Shown here one piece after another: positions 1 to 6,055 of a stretch of 7,521 nucleotides of DNA. A program made the position numbers and the translations under genes. Under the pieces are notes generated by a model that was given only the letters and a program-made list of their open reading frames with translations, did no database searches and had not been told where the DNA came from. The stretch's first letter is position 1. Every line of letters starts with the position of its first letter. This stretch comes from Eubacteriales Family XIII. Incertae Sedis bacterium (GTDB lineage: Bacteria > Bacillota_A > Clostridia > Peptostreptococcales > Anaerovoracaceae), in contig JAITLA010000019.1 of NCBI GenBank assembly GCA_031278145.1, positions 1 to 7,521 on the forward strand. Reading direction: 5' to 3'.

Positions 1-1
1 C

Positions 2-133
2 AACGCCGCAAAGGACGCGGCGTTTGTGCTCGCTGCGGTGGCCGCAAAGAACGCGGCCCTGGAATACCGCAATGACGCTCCGTGGAATACCAAGCCCGAG
101 GCCCCGATGCGCACCTACGCGTGCCCGGAGTGA
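2..133 (+). CDS. 3' end of an alanine-rich protein, possibly with a DUF4116-like repeat (partial)
   Basis: An open frame enters from the left edge and ends at a TGA (131-133), leaving 43 residues. The stretch that reads KDAAFVLAAVAAKNAALEY resembles one unit of DUF4116 repeats, whose usual pattern is roughly D-x-x-F/V-V-L-x-A-V-x-x-N-x-x-A-L-x-Y; that domain has no known function. A short internal echo (AAKDAA, then AAKNAA) is visible. The rest (residues 25-43) does not continue the repeat. The last codons and the stop lie inside the first copy of a 28-bp tandem repeat at 120-175, so the C-terminus TYACPE may be a product of repeat invasion or growth. The domain match is from memory on a short fragment and could be coincidence in an alanine-rich tail. 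That this is coding is fairly likely, because composition and frame fit, but the start and most of the gene lie outside the window. Confidence 0.5.
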   Translation, partial: NAAKDAAFVLAAVAAKNAALEYRNDAPWNTKPEAPMRTYACPE

Positions 134-175
134 AACGAACGGGTACTCGTGCCCGGAGCGCAGCGAACGGGTATC
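120..175 (+). repeat. 28-bp tandem repeat, two copies, each a short hairpin
   Basis: Copies at 120-147 and 148-175 are identical at 23 of 28 positions. Each can fold: CCCG pairs with CGGG in both, extended by GT/AC pairs and G-T wobbles to about 7 bp, around a 12-nt loop (GAGTGAAACGAA in copy 1, GAGCGCAGCGAA in copy 2). The differences fall mainly in the loop and at the 3' edge, while the stem is kept. The first copy covers the stop codon of the upstream gene. Whether this belongs to a dispersed family cannot be seen from one window. Confidence 0.75.
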
Positions 176-176
176 C

Positions 177-243
177 CCATTTACGCAGTAAATGGTTGGA
201 AGGTGCCACTCGACAACTCCCCGGCTTCAGCCGGTTGGAGTTG
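177..243 (+). repeat. Two adjacent hairpins in the intergenic region
   Basis: The first is a perfect 8-bp stem (177-184 with 188-195) with loop GCA. The second spans 214-243: CAACTCC (214-220) pairs with GGAGTTG (237-243), and CCGGC (221-225) pairs with GCCGG (230-234), with a TTCA loop and a two-T bulge. Together they could stop transcription from the upstream gene, but neither is followed directly by a run of T. A TTTT at 259-262 comes only after a second short palindrome (AGCCGGCT, 252-259). A folded repeat element is as likely as a terminator. Confidence 0.55.
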
Positions 244-294
244 ACCGTAATAGCCGGCTTTTGCATGGGGTCTGAATAGTAACCTCTTTACAGA

Positions 295-306
295 AATTTA
301 TAAATT
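295..306. promoter_or_regulatory. 12-bp AT palindrome upstream of the regulator promoter (possible operator)
   Basis: AATTTATAAATT is a perfect palindrome ending 17 bp before the -35 box at 324. Its position would suit an activator site or an UP-like element. AT-rich palindromes arise easily by chance in AT-rich promoter DNA, so the role is only a suggestion. Confidence 0.25.
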
Positions 307-323
307 GAAATTATGCATTTTTA

Positions 324-352
324 TTGAAAGCTTTGCGTATTTCATATATAAT
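324..352 (+). promoter_or_regulatory. Sigma-A type promoter of the BTAD regulator gene
   Basis: TTGAAA at 324-329 (one mismatch to TTGACA) and a perfect TATAAT at 347-352 are separated by exactly 17 bp. Transcription should begin near 359. This leaves an 85-nt leader before the ATG at 444. It also excludes an upstream in-frame TTG at 324 as the start codon, since that codon lies in the -35 box. A weak stem in the leader (CCGTC 375-379 with GACGG 393-397) is possible. The surrounding sequence is AT-rich, unlike the flanking genes. Confidence 0.85.
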
Positions 353-443
353 CTTTCTGTTGTCCCTTGCGCAACCGTCGCCTCGCGGGATTGACGGCGG
401 CGGAAAAGGCCCATATAAGACTTTACAAGTGCGGTGTGAGAAT

Positions 444-1685
444 ATGCCTGCAAAGAACAAAGGCCAAAGCAAATCTCCCAAAAAGAAGGCATTGGACGCG
501 CGCGTTTCGATGCTCGGCGGTTTTGAGCTGCGCATCGGCGATATTACCGTGAACGAGTCCATGAACCGATCCGGCAAGATGTGGACCCTTTTGGCCTATT
601 TGATCATCCGGCGGGACCGAAGCGTGCCGCAGTCCGAGCTGATAGACCTCTTGTGGCCGGACGATAAGAGCAGCAATCCCATCAACGCGCTCAAAACCCT
701 GCTCTATCGCACGCGCATGAGCCTGTTTCCCCTCTTGGGGAAGGGCGTGAAGCCGGTCCTCTCCCGGCGCGGCGCCTACCTGTGGAATCCCGAGATCAAA
801 TGCACGGTGGATGTGGAGGATCTGGAGCTGCTCTGCCGGGAGCTCGAAAACGAGAACACGGACGAAGAACAAAAGCTGGATCTGTGCCGGCAGATCGCCT
901 ATCTGTACAAGGGGGATTTCCTTCCCAAGTTTTCGGAGTGGATCTGGGTTGTCACGAATTCCGCGCATTATCACGCGCTCTATCTGAACGCGATCCAAAA
1001 GTTTTCGGATATGCTGGTCGAGAGGGAATTCTGGTCCGAGCTGAACAGCCTGTGCACGAAGGCCCTCGACATCGATCCCTTCGACGAGCGTCTGCACGCC
1101 TTGCTCGTCACCTCCCTGCTCCGCCAGGGCAACAGCGCGGCGGCGCTCGGGCATTACGAAACGGCGACGGATTTTCTGTACAAGAACTTGGGCGTGCGGC
1201 CGTCGGAGGATTTGCGGAGCTTGTACATCGAGATCATGAACCACAACAGGATATACGACGCGGACACCGATATGGACGCGCTCCTGGACAATCTGCGGGA
1301 TGCCGCGAACGATCCCGGCGCCTTTATCTGCGATCCGGGCTTTTTCAAGCTCGCCTACAGGCTCGAGGCGAGGCGGGCGGCGAGAAACGGCAGCAGCGTG
1401 CACATCGCGCTCCTGACCATCACCGCGCCGGACAACACCGCGCCGCCGCTGCACCTGCTCAACGCCTCGATGGCCCATCTGCTCGATGCCATCAAGATCG
1501 GCCTGCGAAAGGGCGACGTGGCCTCGCGCTACAGCGGCGCGCAGTATGTCCTCATGCTCCCCACCGCGAACTTCGAGGACGGGCAGATCGTGGTCAACCG
1601 GATCTTGCGGATATTCTCAAAGCAGTACCCGCGCAACCGGCTGAAGGTTTTGCCGCGGCTCTTCCAGCTCGAAATCGCGAAATAG
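444..1685 (+). CDS. SARP/AfsR-like transcriptional regulator with BTAD and degenerate GGDEF-like C-terminus
   Basis: Predicted cytoplasmic DNA-binding regulator of 413 residues. After a lysine-rich N-tail, residues about 20-118 fit an OmpR/PhoB-type winged helix (VSMLGGFELRIG, then a SVPQSELIDLLWPD helix and an ALKTLLYRTR recognition region, ending RRGAYLWN). Residues about 123-267 fit the bacterial transcriptional activator domain, a helical TPR-like module (YLYKGDFLP, ALDIDPFDERLHALLV, ALGHYETATDFLYKNLGVRPSEDL). Residues about 296-413 resemble a GGDEF fold: LRKGDVASRYSGAQYVLMLP lines up with the usual RxGDxxxRxGGDEFxxxLP, but the catalytic signature is SGAQY, so cyclase activity is unlikely. 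The start is the ATG at 444, because the promoter at 324-352 excludes the longer frame; a GTG at 429 is a possible alternative, and the ribosome site (GGTGTGAG) is weak. A terminator follows at 1820. The target is unknown; the sortase promoter downstream is a candidate. Confidence 0.88.
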   Translation: MPAKNKGQSKSPKKKALDARVSMLGGFELRIGDITVNESMNRSGKMWTLLAYLIIRRDRSVPQSELIDLLWPDDKSSNPINALKTLLYRTRMSLFPLLGKGVKPVLSRRGAYLWNPEIKCTVDVEDLELLCRELENENTDEEQKLDLCRQIAYLYKGDFLPKFSEWIWVVTNSAHYHALYLNAIQKFSDMLVEREFWSELNSLCTKALDIDPFDERLHALLVTSLLRQGNSAAALGHYETATDFLYKNLGVRPSEDLRSLYIEIMNHNRIYDADTDMDALLDNLRDAANDPGAFICDPGFFKLAYRLEARRAARNGSSVHIALLTITAPDNTAPPLHLLNASMAHLLDAIKIGLRKGDVASRYSGAQYVLMLPTANFEDGQIVVNRILRIFSKQYPRNRLKVLPRLFQLEIAK

Positions 1686-1740
1686 CCCGCGAAACACCCT
1701 TTCGCTGCGCGCCAACTCGATATCCGTTCGTTCCACAATT

Positions 1741-1784
1741 GAAGCGCGCCTTTGGCGCTTCGATTTTGGGCGGAGCCAAAATCG
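1741..1784 (+). repeat. Two abutting hairpins after the regulator gene
   Basis: GAAGCGC (1741-1747) pairs with GCGCTTC (1755-1761). Sharing the C at 1761, CGATTTTGG (1761-1769) pairs perfectly with CCAAAATCG (1776-1784) around a GCGGAG loop. A GC-only 12-bp palindrome follows at 1798-1809. They precede the terminator at 1820 and may shield the mRNA 3' end or belong to an intergenic repeat family. The loop GCGGAG recalls the GCGCAGCG-type loop of the 148-175 repeat. Confidence 0.65.
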
Positions 1785-1819
1785 AAAACCGAATGCGGCG
1801 CGGCCGCGCGGTCCCGCGC

Positions 1820-1843
1820 AAAAGCGGCGCTTGCCGCTTTTTT
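1820..1843 (+). terminator. Rho-independent terminator after the BTAD regulator
   Basis: AAAAGCGGC (1820-1828) pairs perfectly with GCCGCTTTT (1833-1841) around a GCTT loop, and T continues to 1843, giving six T in a row. This is a textbook intrinsic terminator. It lies 134 nt after the regulator stop codon and separates that transcript from the sortase gene. Confidence 0.88.
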
Positions 1844-1985
1844 GTTGTGCGCCGGCCGCAGGCGGGCCTCCCAAGGGCATCCGGCGCTTGCAAACCGCGT
1901 ATTCGCAGGCTTTTCGGCCCGGAATCGCCGCGTACCGGCGCCGCGCATCATTACAATAGTGTTACATTTTAAAAATTATTGAATT

Positions 1986-2019
1986 GTGTTACCAAACTGT
2001 GACCGAAATGGTGTATCAT
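1986..2019 (+). promoter_or_regulatory. Candidate SARP-type promoter of the sortase gene
   Basis: In an AT-rich patch (about 1950-2025), TATCAT at 2014-2019 is a fair -10 box, but there is no -35 box at the right distance. In its place are two related heptamers, GTGTTAC (1986-1992) and CTGTGAC (1997-2003), matching at 5 of 7 positions and spaced exactly 11 bp start to start. A third, exact GTGTTAC lies at 1959-1965. SARP activators are known to bind heptamer direct repeats spaced 11 bp just upstream of the -10 box in promoters with a poor -35. The match of architecture is inference; the repeats are short. Confidence 0.4.
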
Positions 2020-2041
2020 ATAGGGGACGGGCATAGATCCG

Positions 2042-2071
2042 GCGCGGTCCGCGGCCGGCCGCAGACCGCGC
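2042..2071 (+). promoter_or_regulatory. Strong GC stem-loop in the sortase mRNA leader
   Basis: GCGCGGTC (2042-2049) pairs perfectly with GACCGCGC (2064-2071). Inside, GCGG (2051-2054) pairs with CCGC (2059-2062) around CCGG, with one C/A mismatch between the stems. It lies about 15 nt after the expected transcription start and about 95 nt before the sortase start codon. There is no T-run, so it is not a terminator. It may stabilise the 5' end. I could not match the 140-nt leader to a known riboswitch. Confidence 0.5.
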
Positions 2072-2167
2072 GCGGCAAAGACAAACGCACAAAACGGCTG
2101 TCGTCCTTTGGGAACCTCCGGCTTCGACCCGTCCGGAATCGGGAAGCCCGCCGAACAGGAGCGTGAT

Positions 2168-2977
2168 ATGGAAGAATACGAACAAGACGAAAGGATGCCG
2201 CACTACGGGCGCGCGGCGCAAACGGAAGCGCGCCTGCGAAAACGGCGCGCGCTCTCGCTGCTGCTCGCGGCGGTCGCGGGGGCGGTACTCGCCTTGGCGC
2301 TCGCCTTCGCCGTCCTGCTGCAAAGCGATCTCGCCGACGGATCGCGAATACAGGAAGCGGCGCGGCGCGTTCTGCCGCTCGGCTTCAGCGCGGCGGAGGT
2401 CGCGGCGGAGCTGCCGGGCGGCGGCCTGCCCATCCCTTGGCCGGACGACGGCTTGCCCGACCCGGCCGACGATCTGCCGACGGACAAGCTCTTCATCACG
2501 GCCGAGCGGCGGGCTTACCGCGAGAAGGACCTCCGGCTGCTCATTCCCGCGCTAAAGATCGACGAGCCCGTGTACGACGGCACGGACACGGCCACGCTGA
2601 ACAAGGGCGCCTGCCTCTACGAGGTTTCGCAGCTGCCGGGCAGGGGCAATCGCAACGTGAGCATCGCGGGGCACCGCAACGGCGTGAAGAACGGCCGGAT
2701 CACGGAGATCATGTTCTATCATCTCGACAAGCTGGGAGAAGGCGACTATCTCTACCTCTGCGACGACGAGAAGGTGTTTCGTTACCTCTACAAATACACC
2801 GTCACCGTGGAGGAGGACGATTGGAGCGAGATTTACAGCAAGGGCTACAGCAGTCTTACGCTGACGACCTGTACGCCCATAGGCGTCGCGGACCATCGCC
2901 TGATCGTATGCGCCGCGCTGGACGGAATTTTTTACAAAACAGAAGAATTTGACTTTACCGCAAATACTTCTATGTGA
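2168..2977 (+). CDS. Sortase (class C/D-like transpeptidase), membrane-anchored
   Basis: Sortases cut a sorting motif on a secreted protein and join the product to cell wall or to a pilin subunit, acting on the outer face of the membrane. The product has 269 residues. A charged N-tail (with RLRKRR) precedes one membrane segment at about 29-52. Residues about 83-106 form a Pro/Asp-rich linker with repeated LP (GLPIP, GLPDP, DLPTD). The catalytic domain runs from about 118 to the end. It shows His169 in SIAGHRN, Cys235 in LTLTTCTPIG and Arg244 in DHRLIV. The TCTPxGxxxHRL pattern is nearer class C or D than class A or B; no C-terminal membrane segment, usual in class C, is present. The start ATG at 2168 has AGGAG at 2157-2161, 6 nt away; an upstream in-frame start at 2108 lacks such a site. 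No LPXTG-type substrate is seen in the window. The gene ends just before the promoter of the next gene. Confidence 0.93.
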   Translation: MEEYEQDERMPHYGRAAQTEARLRKRRALSLLLAAVAGAVLALALAFAVLLQSDLADGSRIQEAARRVLPLGFSAAEVAAELPGGGLPIPWPDDGLPDPADDLPTDKLFITAERRAYREKDLRLLIPALKIDEPVYDGTDTATLNKGACLYEVSQLPGRGNRNVSIAGHRNGVKNGRITEIMFYHLDKLGEGDYLYLCDDEKVFRYLYKYTVTVEEDDWSEIYSKGYSSLTLTTCTPIGVADHRLIVCAALDGIFYKTEEFDFTANTSM

Positions 2978-2990
2978 AATTCGATTTTCA

Positions 2991-2999
2991 TGGTATAAT
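2991..2999 (+). promoter_or_regulatory. Extended -10 promoter of the transglutaminase-like gene and pilus-like operon
   Basis: TGGTATAAT is a perfect extended -10 (TGn followed by TATAAT at 2994-2999). The region 17 bp upstream (TATGTG) is a poor -35, which extended -10 promoters tolerate. Transcription should begin near 3006. There is no terminator between the sortase stop (2977) and this site, so read-through from the sortase gene is also possible. Confidence 0.75.
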
Positions 3000-3027
3000 A
3001 GGCACAGAACGGCCTTTATACCCGTAT

Positions 3028-3034
3028 GGGGGTG
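3028..3034 (+). promoter_or_regulatory. Ribosome binding site that favours the TTG start at 3041
   Basis: GGGGGTG lies 6 nt before TTG at 3041, the ideal distance. The upstream in-frame ATG at 3026 overlaps this site and has no comparable purine run before it, so the TTG is the better start; it gives the product a typical MKKS signal-peptide beginning. Confidence 0.7.
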
Positions 3035-3040
3035 AATCCT

Positions 3041-4015
3041 TTGAAGAAATCCATGTTACACACCATCGCCGCGCGAGGAAGACGCTCCGCTTGCCGCGTC
3101 TTGGTCGTCGCCTTCGCATTCTGCTTGCTGTTCGGCTCCGCCGCTCTGACGCCGGCGCTCCGGGACGCGAGCGGAAGCGCGGTGCACGCCGCGCAGAAGA
3201 TCCCCGCCAAGGCGGAACAGAAATCGGGGGTCAGCGGTAGCGTTTTCTCGAACGACAAGGCTTCCATAGACGCCTCCAACGCGGCCGAGGGCTATGTCAT
3301 GCTGAAATACACGGGCGGCAAGAGCGTTCCGATCAAGGTCCAGATCACGAAAAAGGGCGGCGAGAATTACACCTACAACCTGAAGAACGACGGCACGGTC
3401 GAGCTGTTCCCGTTCTCCGTCGGCGACGGCGACTACACGATCAACATCTTCGAGAATGTTTCGGGCAGCAAGTACGCGCTCGCCTTCGGCAAAACGATCA
3501 ACGTGAAGCTCAGGCATCCCTTTCTGCCGTTTATGTATCCGAATCAATACGTGAAATTCAGCGCGGGCTCCGACGCGGCGAAGCAGGCCTCCTCCCTCGT
3601 GTCCGGCAAGGCCACGGACCTTGAGAAGCTCGACGCCGTCTACCAGTACGTCGTCAAGAATTTCACATACGACAAGGAGCTGGCCAAGAACGCGCCGGCC
3701 GGCTACGTCCCGAACGTCGATGCCGTCCTGAAATCCAAAAAAGGCATCTGCTTCGACTACGCGGCCGTAATGAGCGCGATGCTGCGCTCGCAGAACATCC
3801 CCTGCAAGCTCGTCATCGGCTACGCGGGCACGGCCTATCACGCCTGGGTCAACGTCTTCATAGAAAGCGTCGGCTGGATTGACAAGGCCATCTATTTCGA
3901 CGGCGAAAAATTCTCGCTCATGGATCCAACCTTCGCCTCGAGCTCGAAGTCGAGCCCCGATATATACGCGTTCATCGGTGAAGGATCCAATTACAAGGTC
4001 AAATACACCGATTAA
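3041..4015 (+). CDS. Secreted transglutaminase-like (papain-fold) protein
   Basis: The product has 324 residues counted from TTG 3041. Residues 1-50 form a signal peptide or membrane anchor: a basic N-region with two arginine clusters, a hydrophobic core at about 20-35, and a possible cleavage near VHAAQ. Residues about 62-157 are a beta-rich domain (alternating polar/hydrophobic strands, NDGTVELFPF). Residues about 190-310 are a transglutaminase-like domain with the full triad: Cys237 in KKGICFDYA, His267 in TAYHAWV and Asp295 in SLMDPTFAS. Family members act as crosslinking enzymes or, more often in bacteria, as proteases or amidases, so the reaction cannot be fixed from sequence. Only 27 nt separate it from the GspF-like gene, with no terminator, so it probably leads that operon. 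Acting outside the cell next to pilus-like genes and a sortase, it may process or stabilise surface structures; that is inference. An alternative start is ATG 3026, five residues longer. Confidence 0.88.
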   Translation: MKKSMLHTIAARGRRSACRVLVVAFAFCLLFGSAALTPALRDASGSAVHAAQKIPAKAEQKSGVSGSVFSNDKASIDASNAAEGYVMLKYTGGKSVPIKVQITKKGGENYTYNLKNDGTVELFPFSVGDGDYTINIFENVSGSKYALAFGKTINVKLRHPFLPFMYPNQYVKFSAGSDAAKQASSLVSGKATDLEKLDAVYQYVVKNFTYDKELAKNAPAGYVPNVDAVLKSKKGICFDYAAVMSAMLRSQNIPCKLVIGYAGTAYHAWVNVFIESVGWIDKAIYFDGEKFSLMDPTFASSSKSSPDIYAFIGEGSNYKVKYTD

Positions 4016-4042
4016 CCGGCAAATTTTAAGAGAGGTACAGCA

Positions 4043-5116
4043 ATGGAGAACAGATCCGAAAACGGAAATCGTGTCGGCAGGGAGCTGAATTCGGAAGAAC
4101 TGTCCGTTTTCTGCCTGAAGCTCGCGATGATGATCAAATCGGGCATCAACGTCGAAAAGAGCGTGGCCATTCTGCTCGAGGACGCGGGCGATGGCCCGGA
4201 CAAGGAGCTTTTGACGGAGATCCACAAGCTGATCGACGAGGGCCATACGCTGTCCAAGACCCTTGAAACCGTCGGCCGCTTTCCTTCCCACATGATCCGC
4301 ATGATCGATATCGGTCAGGTGACGGGGAAGCTGGAGTCCGTCCTCTCCGCGCTTTCGGATTTTTATCGCAGGGAAGCCAACATTTCGAAGATGATCAAGA
4401 ACGCGATCATGTATCCCGCCGTCATGCTCGTGGTGACGGCCGTGATCCTGCTCGTTCTCGTGTCCCGCGTGCTGCCTGTGTTCCAACAGGTGTTCCGCGA
4501 TATGGGCGCGAGCATCTCCACCTCCGTGCAGGTGATGCTCCGCGTCGCCGACGCGAGCAAATACGTGGCCGTGGGTCTGTCGCTCGTCTTTGTGGCGCTG
4601 GTCGTCATCGCGGGCCTCATGAGCCTGTCCGCAAGCGGCCGGGCCTCCCTGAGCAGGGCCGCAGACAGGGTGTTTTTCGGGAACAAGCTGAATTTCGCGG
4701 TTTCCAGAAGCCGTTTCGCGTCGGCCATGTCGCTGATGCTTTCGAGCGGTCTGAACATAGGCGAGGCGCTTGAACGCTCGGGCGAGCTGATCGGCGAGGG
4801 CGCGTTTTCCACGAACATCCGGCGCTGCCGGGAGAAGATAGAGGAAGGGGAAACCTTCCCGAGGGCCGCGGAAGCCGCCGATATATTCACGGGCATGCAG
4901 TCCGGCCTCCTGTCCGCGGGCTTCCGGTCGGGCATAACGGAGCAGGCCATGAACGAGGTTTCGCATCTGTGCGAGGAGGATTCCGACGCCATGCTCTTCC
5001 GCATGGTCAATCGCGTGGAGCCCGCGCTGATCGTGATACTCGCGCTGTCCGTGGGGCTCGTGCTCCTGTCCGTCATGCTGCCCCTGATAGGCATGATGAC
5101 GGCCATAGGGGTATAG
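4043..5116 (+). CDS. GspF/PilC-family inner-membrane platform protein
   Basis: In type II secretion and type IV pilus systems this protein sits in the cytoplasmic membrane and links the ATPase to pilin insertion. The 357-residue product shows the two T2SF half-domains. The first (about 17-120) has LAMMIKSGINVEKSVAIL and the conserved MIDIGQVTGKLESVL. The second (about 218-325) has ASAMSLMLSSGLNIGEALE and a degenerate SAGFRSGITEQAM in the place of the usual GExSGxL motif. Membrane segments lie at about 124-147, 173-194 and 326-351, the usual three. The length is a little below the roughly 400 of canonical PilC/GspF, mainly from a short N-terminus. The start ATG is preceded by GAGAGG at 4030-4035, 7 nt away. 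The next gene begins 4 nt after its stop, so the two are probably translationally coupled. Confidence 0.94.
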   Translation: MENRSENGNRVGRELNSEELSVFCLKLAMMIKSGINVEKSVAILLEDAGDGPDKELLTEIHKLIDEGHTLSKTLETVGRFPSHMIRMIDIGQVTGKLESVLSALSDFYRREANISKMIKNAIMYPAVMLVVTAVILLVLVSRVLPVFQQVFRDMGASISTSVQVMLRVADASKYVAVGLSLVFVALVVIAGLMSLSASGRASLSRAADRVFFGNKLNFAVSRSRFASAMSLMLSSGLNIGEALERSGELIGEGAFSTNIRRCREKIEEGETFPRAAEAADIFTGMQSGLLSAGFRSGITEQAMNEVSHLCEEDSDAMLFRMVNRVEPALIVILALSVGLVLLSVMLPLIGMMTAIGV

Positions 5117-5120
5117 GATC

Positions 5121-5507
5121 ATGATCATCCAGAGCAGAGCCCGGGTATATATCAGGATCATACTGCCGATTGCGCTCTTTCTGATCGTGCTCGCGCTGTT
5201 CGTGCTCGCGGTTTCCGAGATTGCGGGCAAATCGGAAAACGAGGGGATGCACCTCACGGAGGAAAGCATTCGCCGCGCCGCGGTGCAGTGCTACGCGCTC
5301 GAGGGCGTCTACCCGGTCGATTTCGAATACCTGAAGGAGCATTACGCCGTTCGGCCCGATGAGAGCAAATACATCATCTATTACACCTACACGGCCTCGA
5401 ACCTGATGCCGGAGATAGACGTGCTTTCCGCAAACGCGGAAACGATCCCCGATCCGACGGACGAGCCGGCGGATGCGGAAGCGGAGGCCGCGGAGTTCTC
5501 CGAATAG
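5121..5507 (+). CDS. Pilin-like protein with one membrane segment and acidic tail
   Basis: The 128-residue product has a short basic N-end, a hydrophobic segment at about 12-34, then ESIRRAAVQCYALEGVYPVDFEYLKEHY (positions 48-75). This last stretch recalls type IV pilins and pseudopilins, where a helix after the membrane part leads to an EGxYP-type turn. I recall similar small proteins next to GspF genes in Clostridia, without a named family. A prepilin cleavage motif (G followed by F-T-L-x-E) is absent; the hydrophobic part has no Glu near its start. The last 22 residues are rich in Asp, Glu, Pro and Ala. The start ATG is 4 nt after the GspF-like stop, with AGGGG at 5107-5111 as ribosome site. 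The stop is TAG, and the same frame stays open to the next gene. Role as a pilin-like subunit is inferred from the context. Confidence 0.8.
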   Translation: MIIQSRARVYIRIILPIALFLIVLALFVLAVSEIAGKSENEGMHLTEESIRRAAVQCYALEGVYPVDFEYLKEHYAVRPDESKYIIYYTYTASNLMPEIDVLSANAETIPDPTDEPADAEAEAAEFSE

Positions 5508-5564
5508 GATTGGGCGCGTTCGAAGCCAAAACGGAAAGGCAGGTGTGTTTCGATAAACGGATTC

Positions 5565-6050
5565 ATGAAAAGCAAATCGTCCATGATCGATACGGCCGTG
5601 GTGCTGCTCCTGATGGGCATGTTCGTCTTGCTGTCCGTCGGCGTCATGGTGCTCGGCATCTCGGTATACAACAACACGAACGAGCTTTCCTCCGAAAACT
5701 ACGCGCAGAGGACCGTCCTCTCCTACATCGCGAACCAGGTGCGGCGCGGCGACGCGGGCGGCGGCGTAGAGGTGCGCGACATCGACGGGGTCTGCGCGCT
5801 CGTGTTCCGGCAGGACTTCGACGGCACGGACTATCTGACCTGCCTGTACGCCCACGACGGCGCGCTCCGCGAGCTCTTCACGGAGGACGGATCGGAGCAG
5901 GAGCTCGCGTCCGGCGTCCCCATCATGCCCGTCACCGCGCTCTCCTTTGCGGTGCGGGACGGCCTGATCGAGGTAAGCGTCACGGATGATGTGTCAAAGA
6001 AGTCGCAGAGCCTGCTGCTGTCGCCGCGATCCGGCGTAAACGGGGGGTGA
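5565..6050 (+). CDS. DUF4860-like small membrane protein (putative pilus-system component)
   Basis: The 161-residue product starts with SSMIDTAVVLLLMGMFVLLSV, a membrane segment at about 9-34. It continues with VYNNTNELSSENYAQRTVLSYIANQVRRGD and a beta-rich part (VEVRDIDGVCALVFRQ). This matches my memory of DUF4860, found in Clostridia beside type II/IV-like secretion genes; its function is unknown. The fold layout (N-terminal helix in the membrane, then strands) is that of a minor pilin, but there is no canonical prepilin site. The ATG at 5565 has a poor ribosome site close by. The good purine run AGGCAGGTG (5537-5545) is 19 nt away, so the true start may differ; ATG 5583 is an alternative. 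The next gene's ribosome site overlaps its last codons. Confidence 0.82.
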   Translation: MKSKSSMIDTAVVLLLMGMFVLLSVGVMVLGISVYNNTNELSSENYAQRTVLSYIANQVRRGDAGGGVEVRDIDGVCALVFRQDFDGTDYLTCLYAHDGALRELFTEDGSEQELASGVPIMPVTALSFAVRDGLIEVSVTDDVSKKSQSLLLSPRSGVNGG

Positions 6051-6055
6051 ACGGA

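Noticed and set aside
120..175. Possible CRISPR array
   Set aside because: The two units are directly adjacent with no spacer between them, and there are only two copies.
82..279. A 65-codon frame across the intergenic repeats
   Set aside because: It is made almost wholly of the tandem repeat and hairpin sequence, has no ribosome site, and overlaps the end of the upstream gene.
324..443. Longer N-terminus (40 extra residues) for the BTAD regulator from a TTG at 324
   Set aside because: That TTG is the -35 box of a near-consensus promoter (TTGAAA, 17 bp, TATAAT), so it would not be transcribed from it; the extra residues also look unlike a protein domain.
2026..2167. A c-di-GMP or other known riboswitch in the sortase leader
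   Set aside because: The conserved cores I know (for example the GGCAAACC and GACGCAAAGCC parts of the c-di-GMP-I class) are not present.
3056..5269. A 737-codon open frame on the minus strand
   Set aside because: It lies antisense to the transglutaminase-like and GspF-like genes, which have clear domains and ribosome sites. Its His/Arg/Asp-rich translation is typical of the shadow frame of GC-rich genes.
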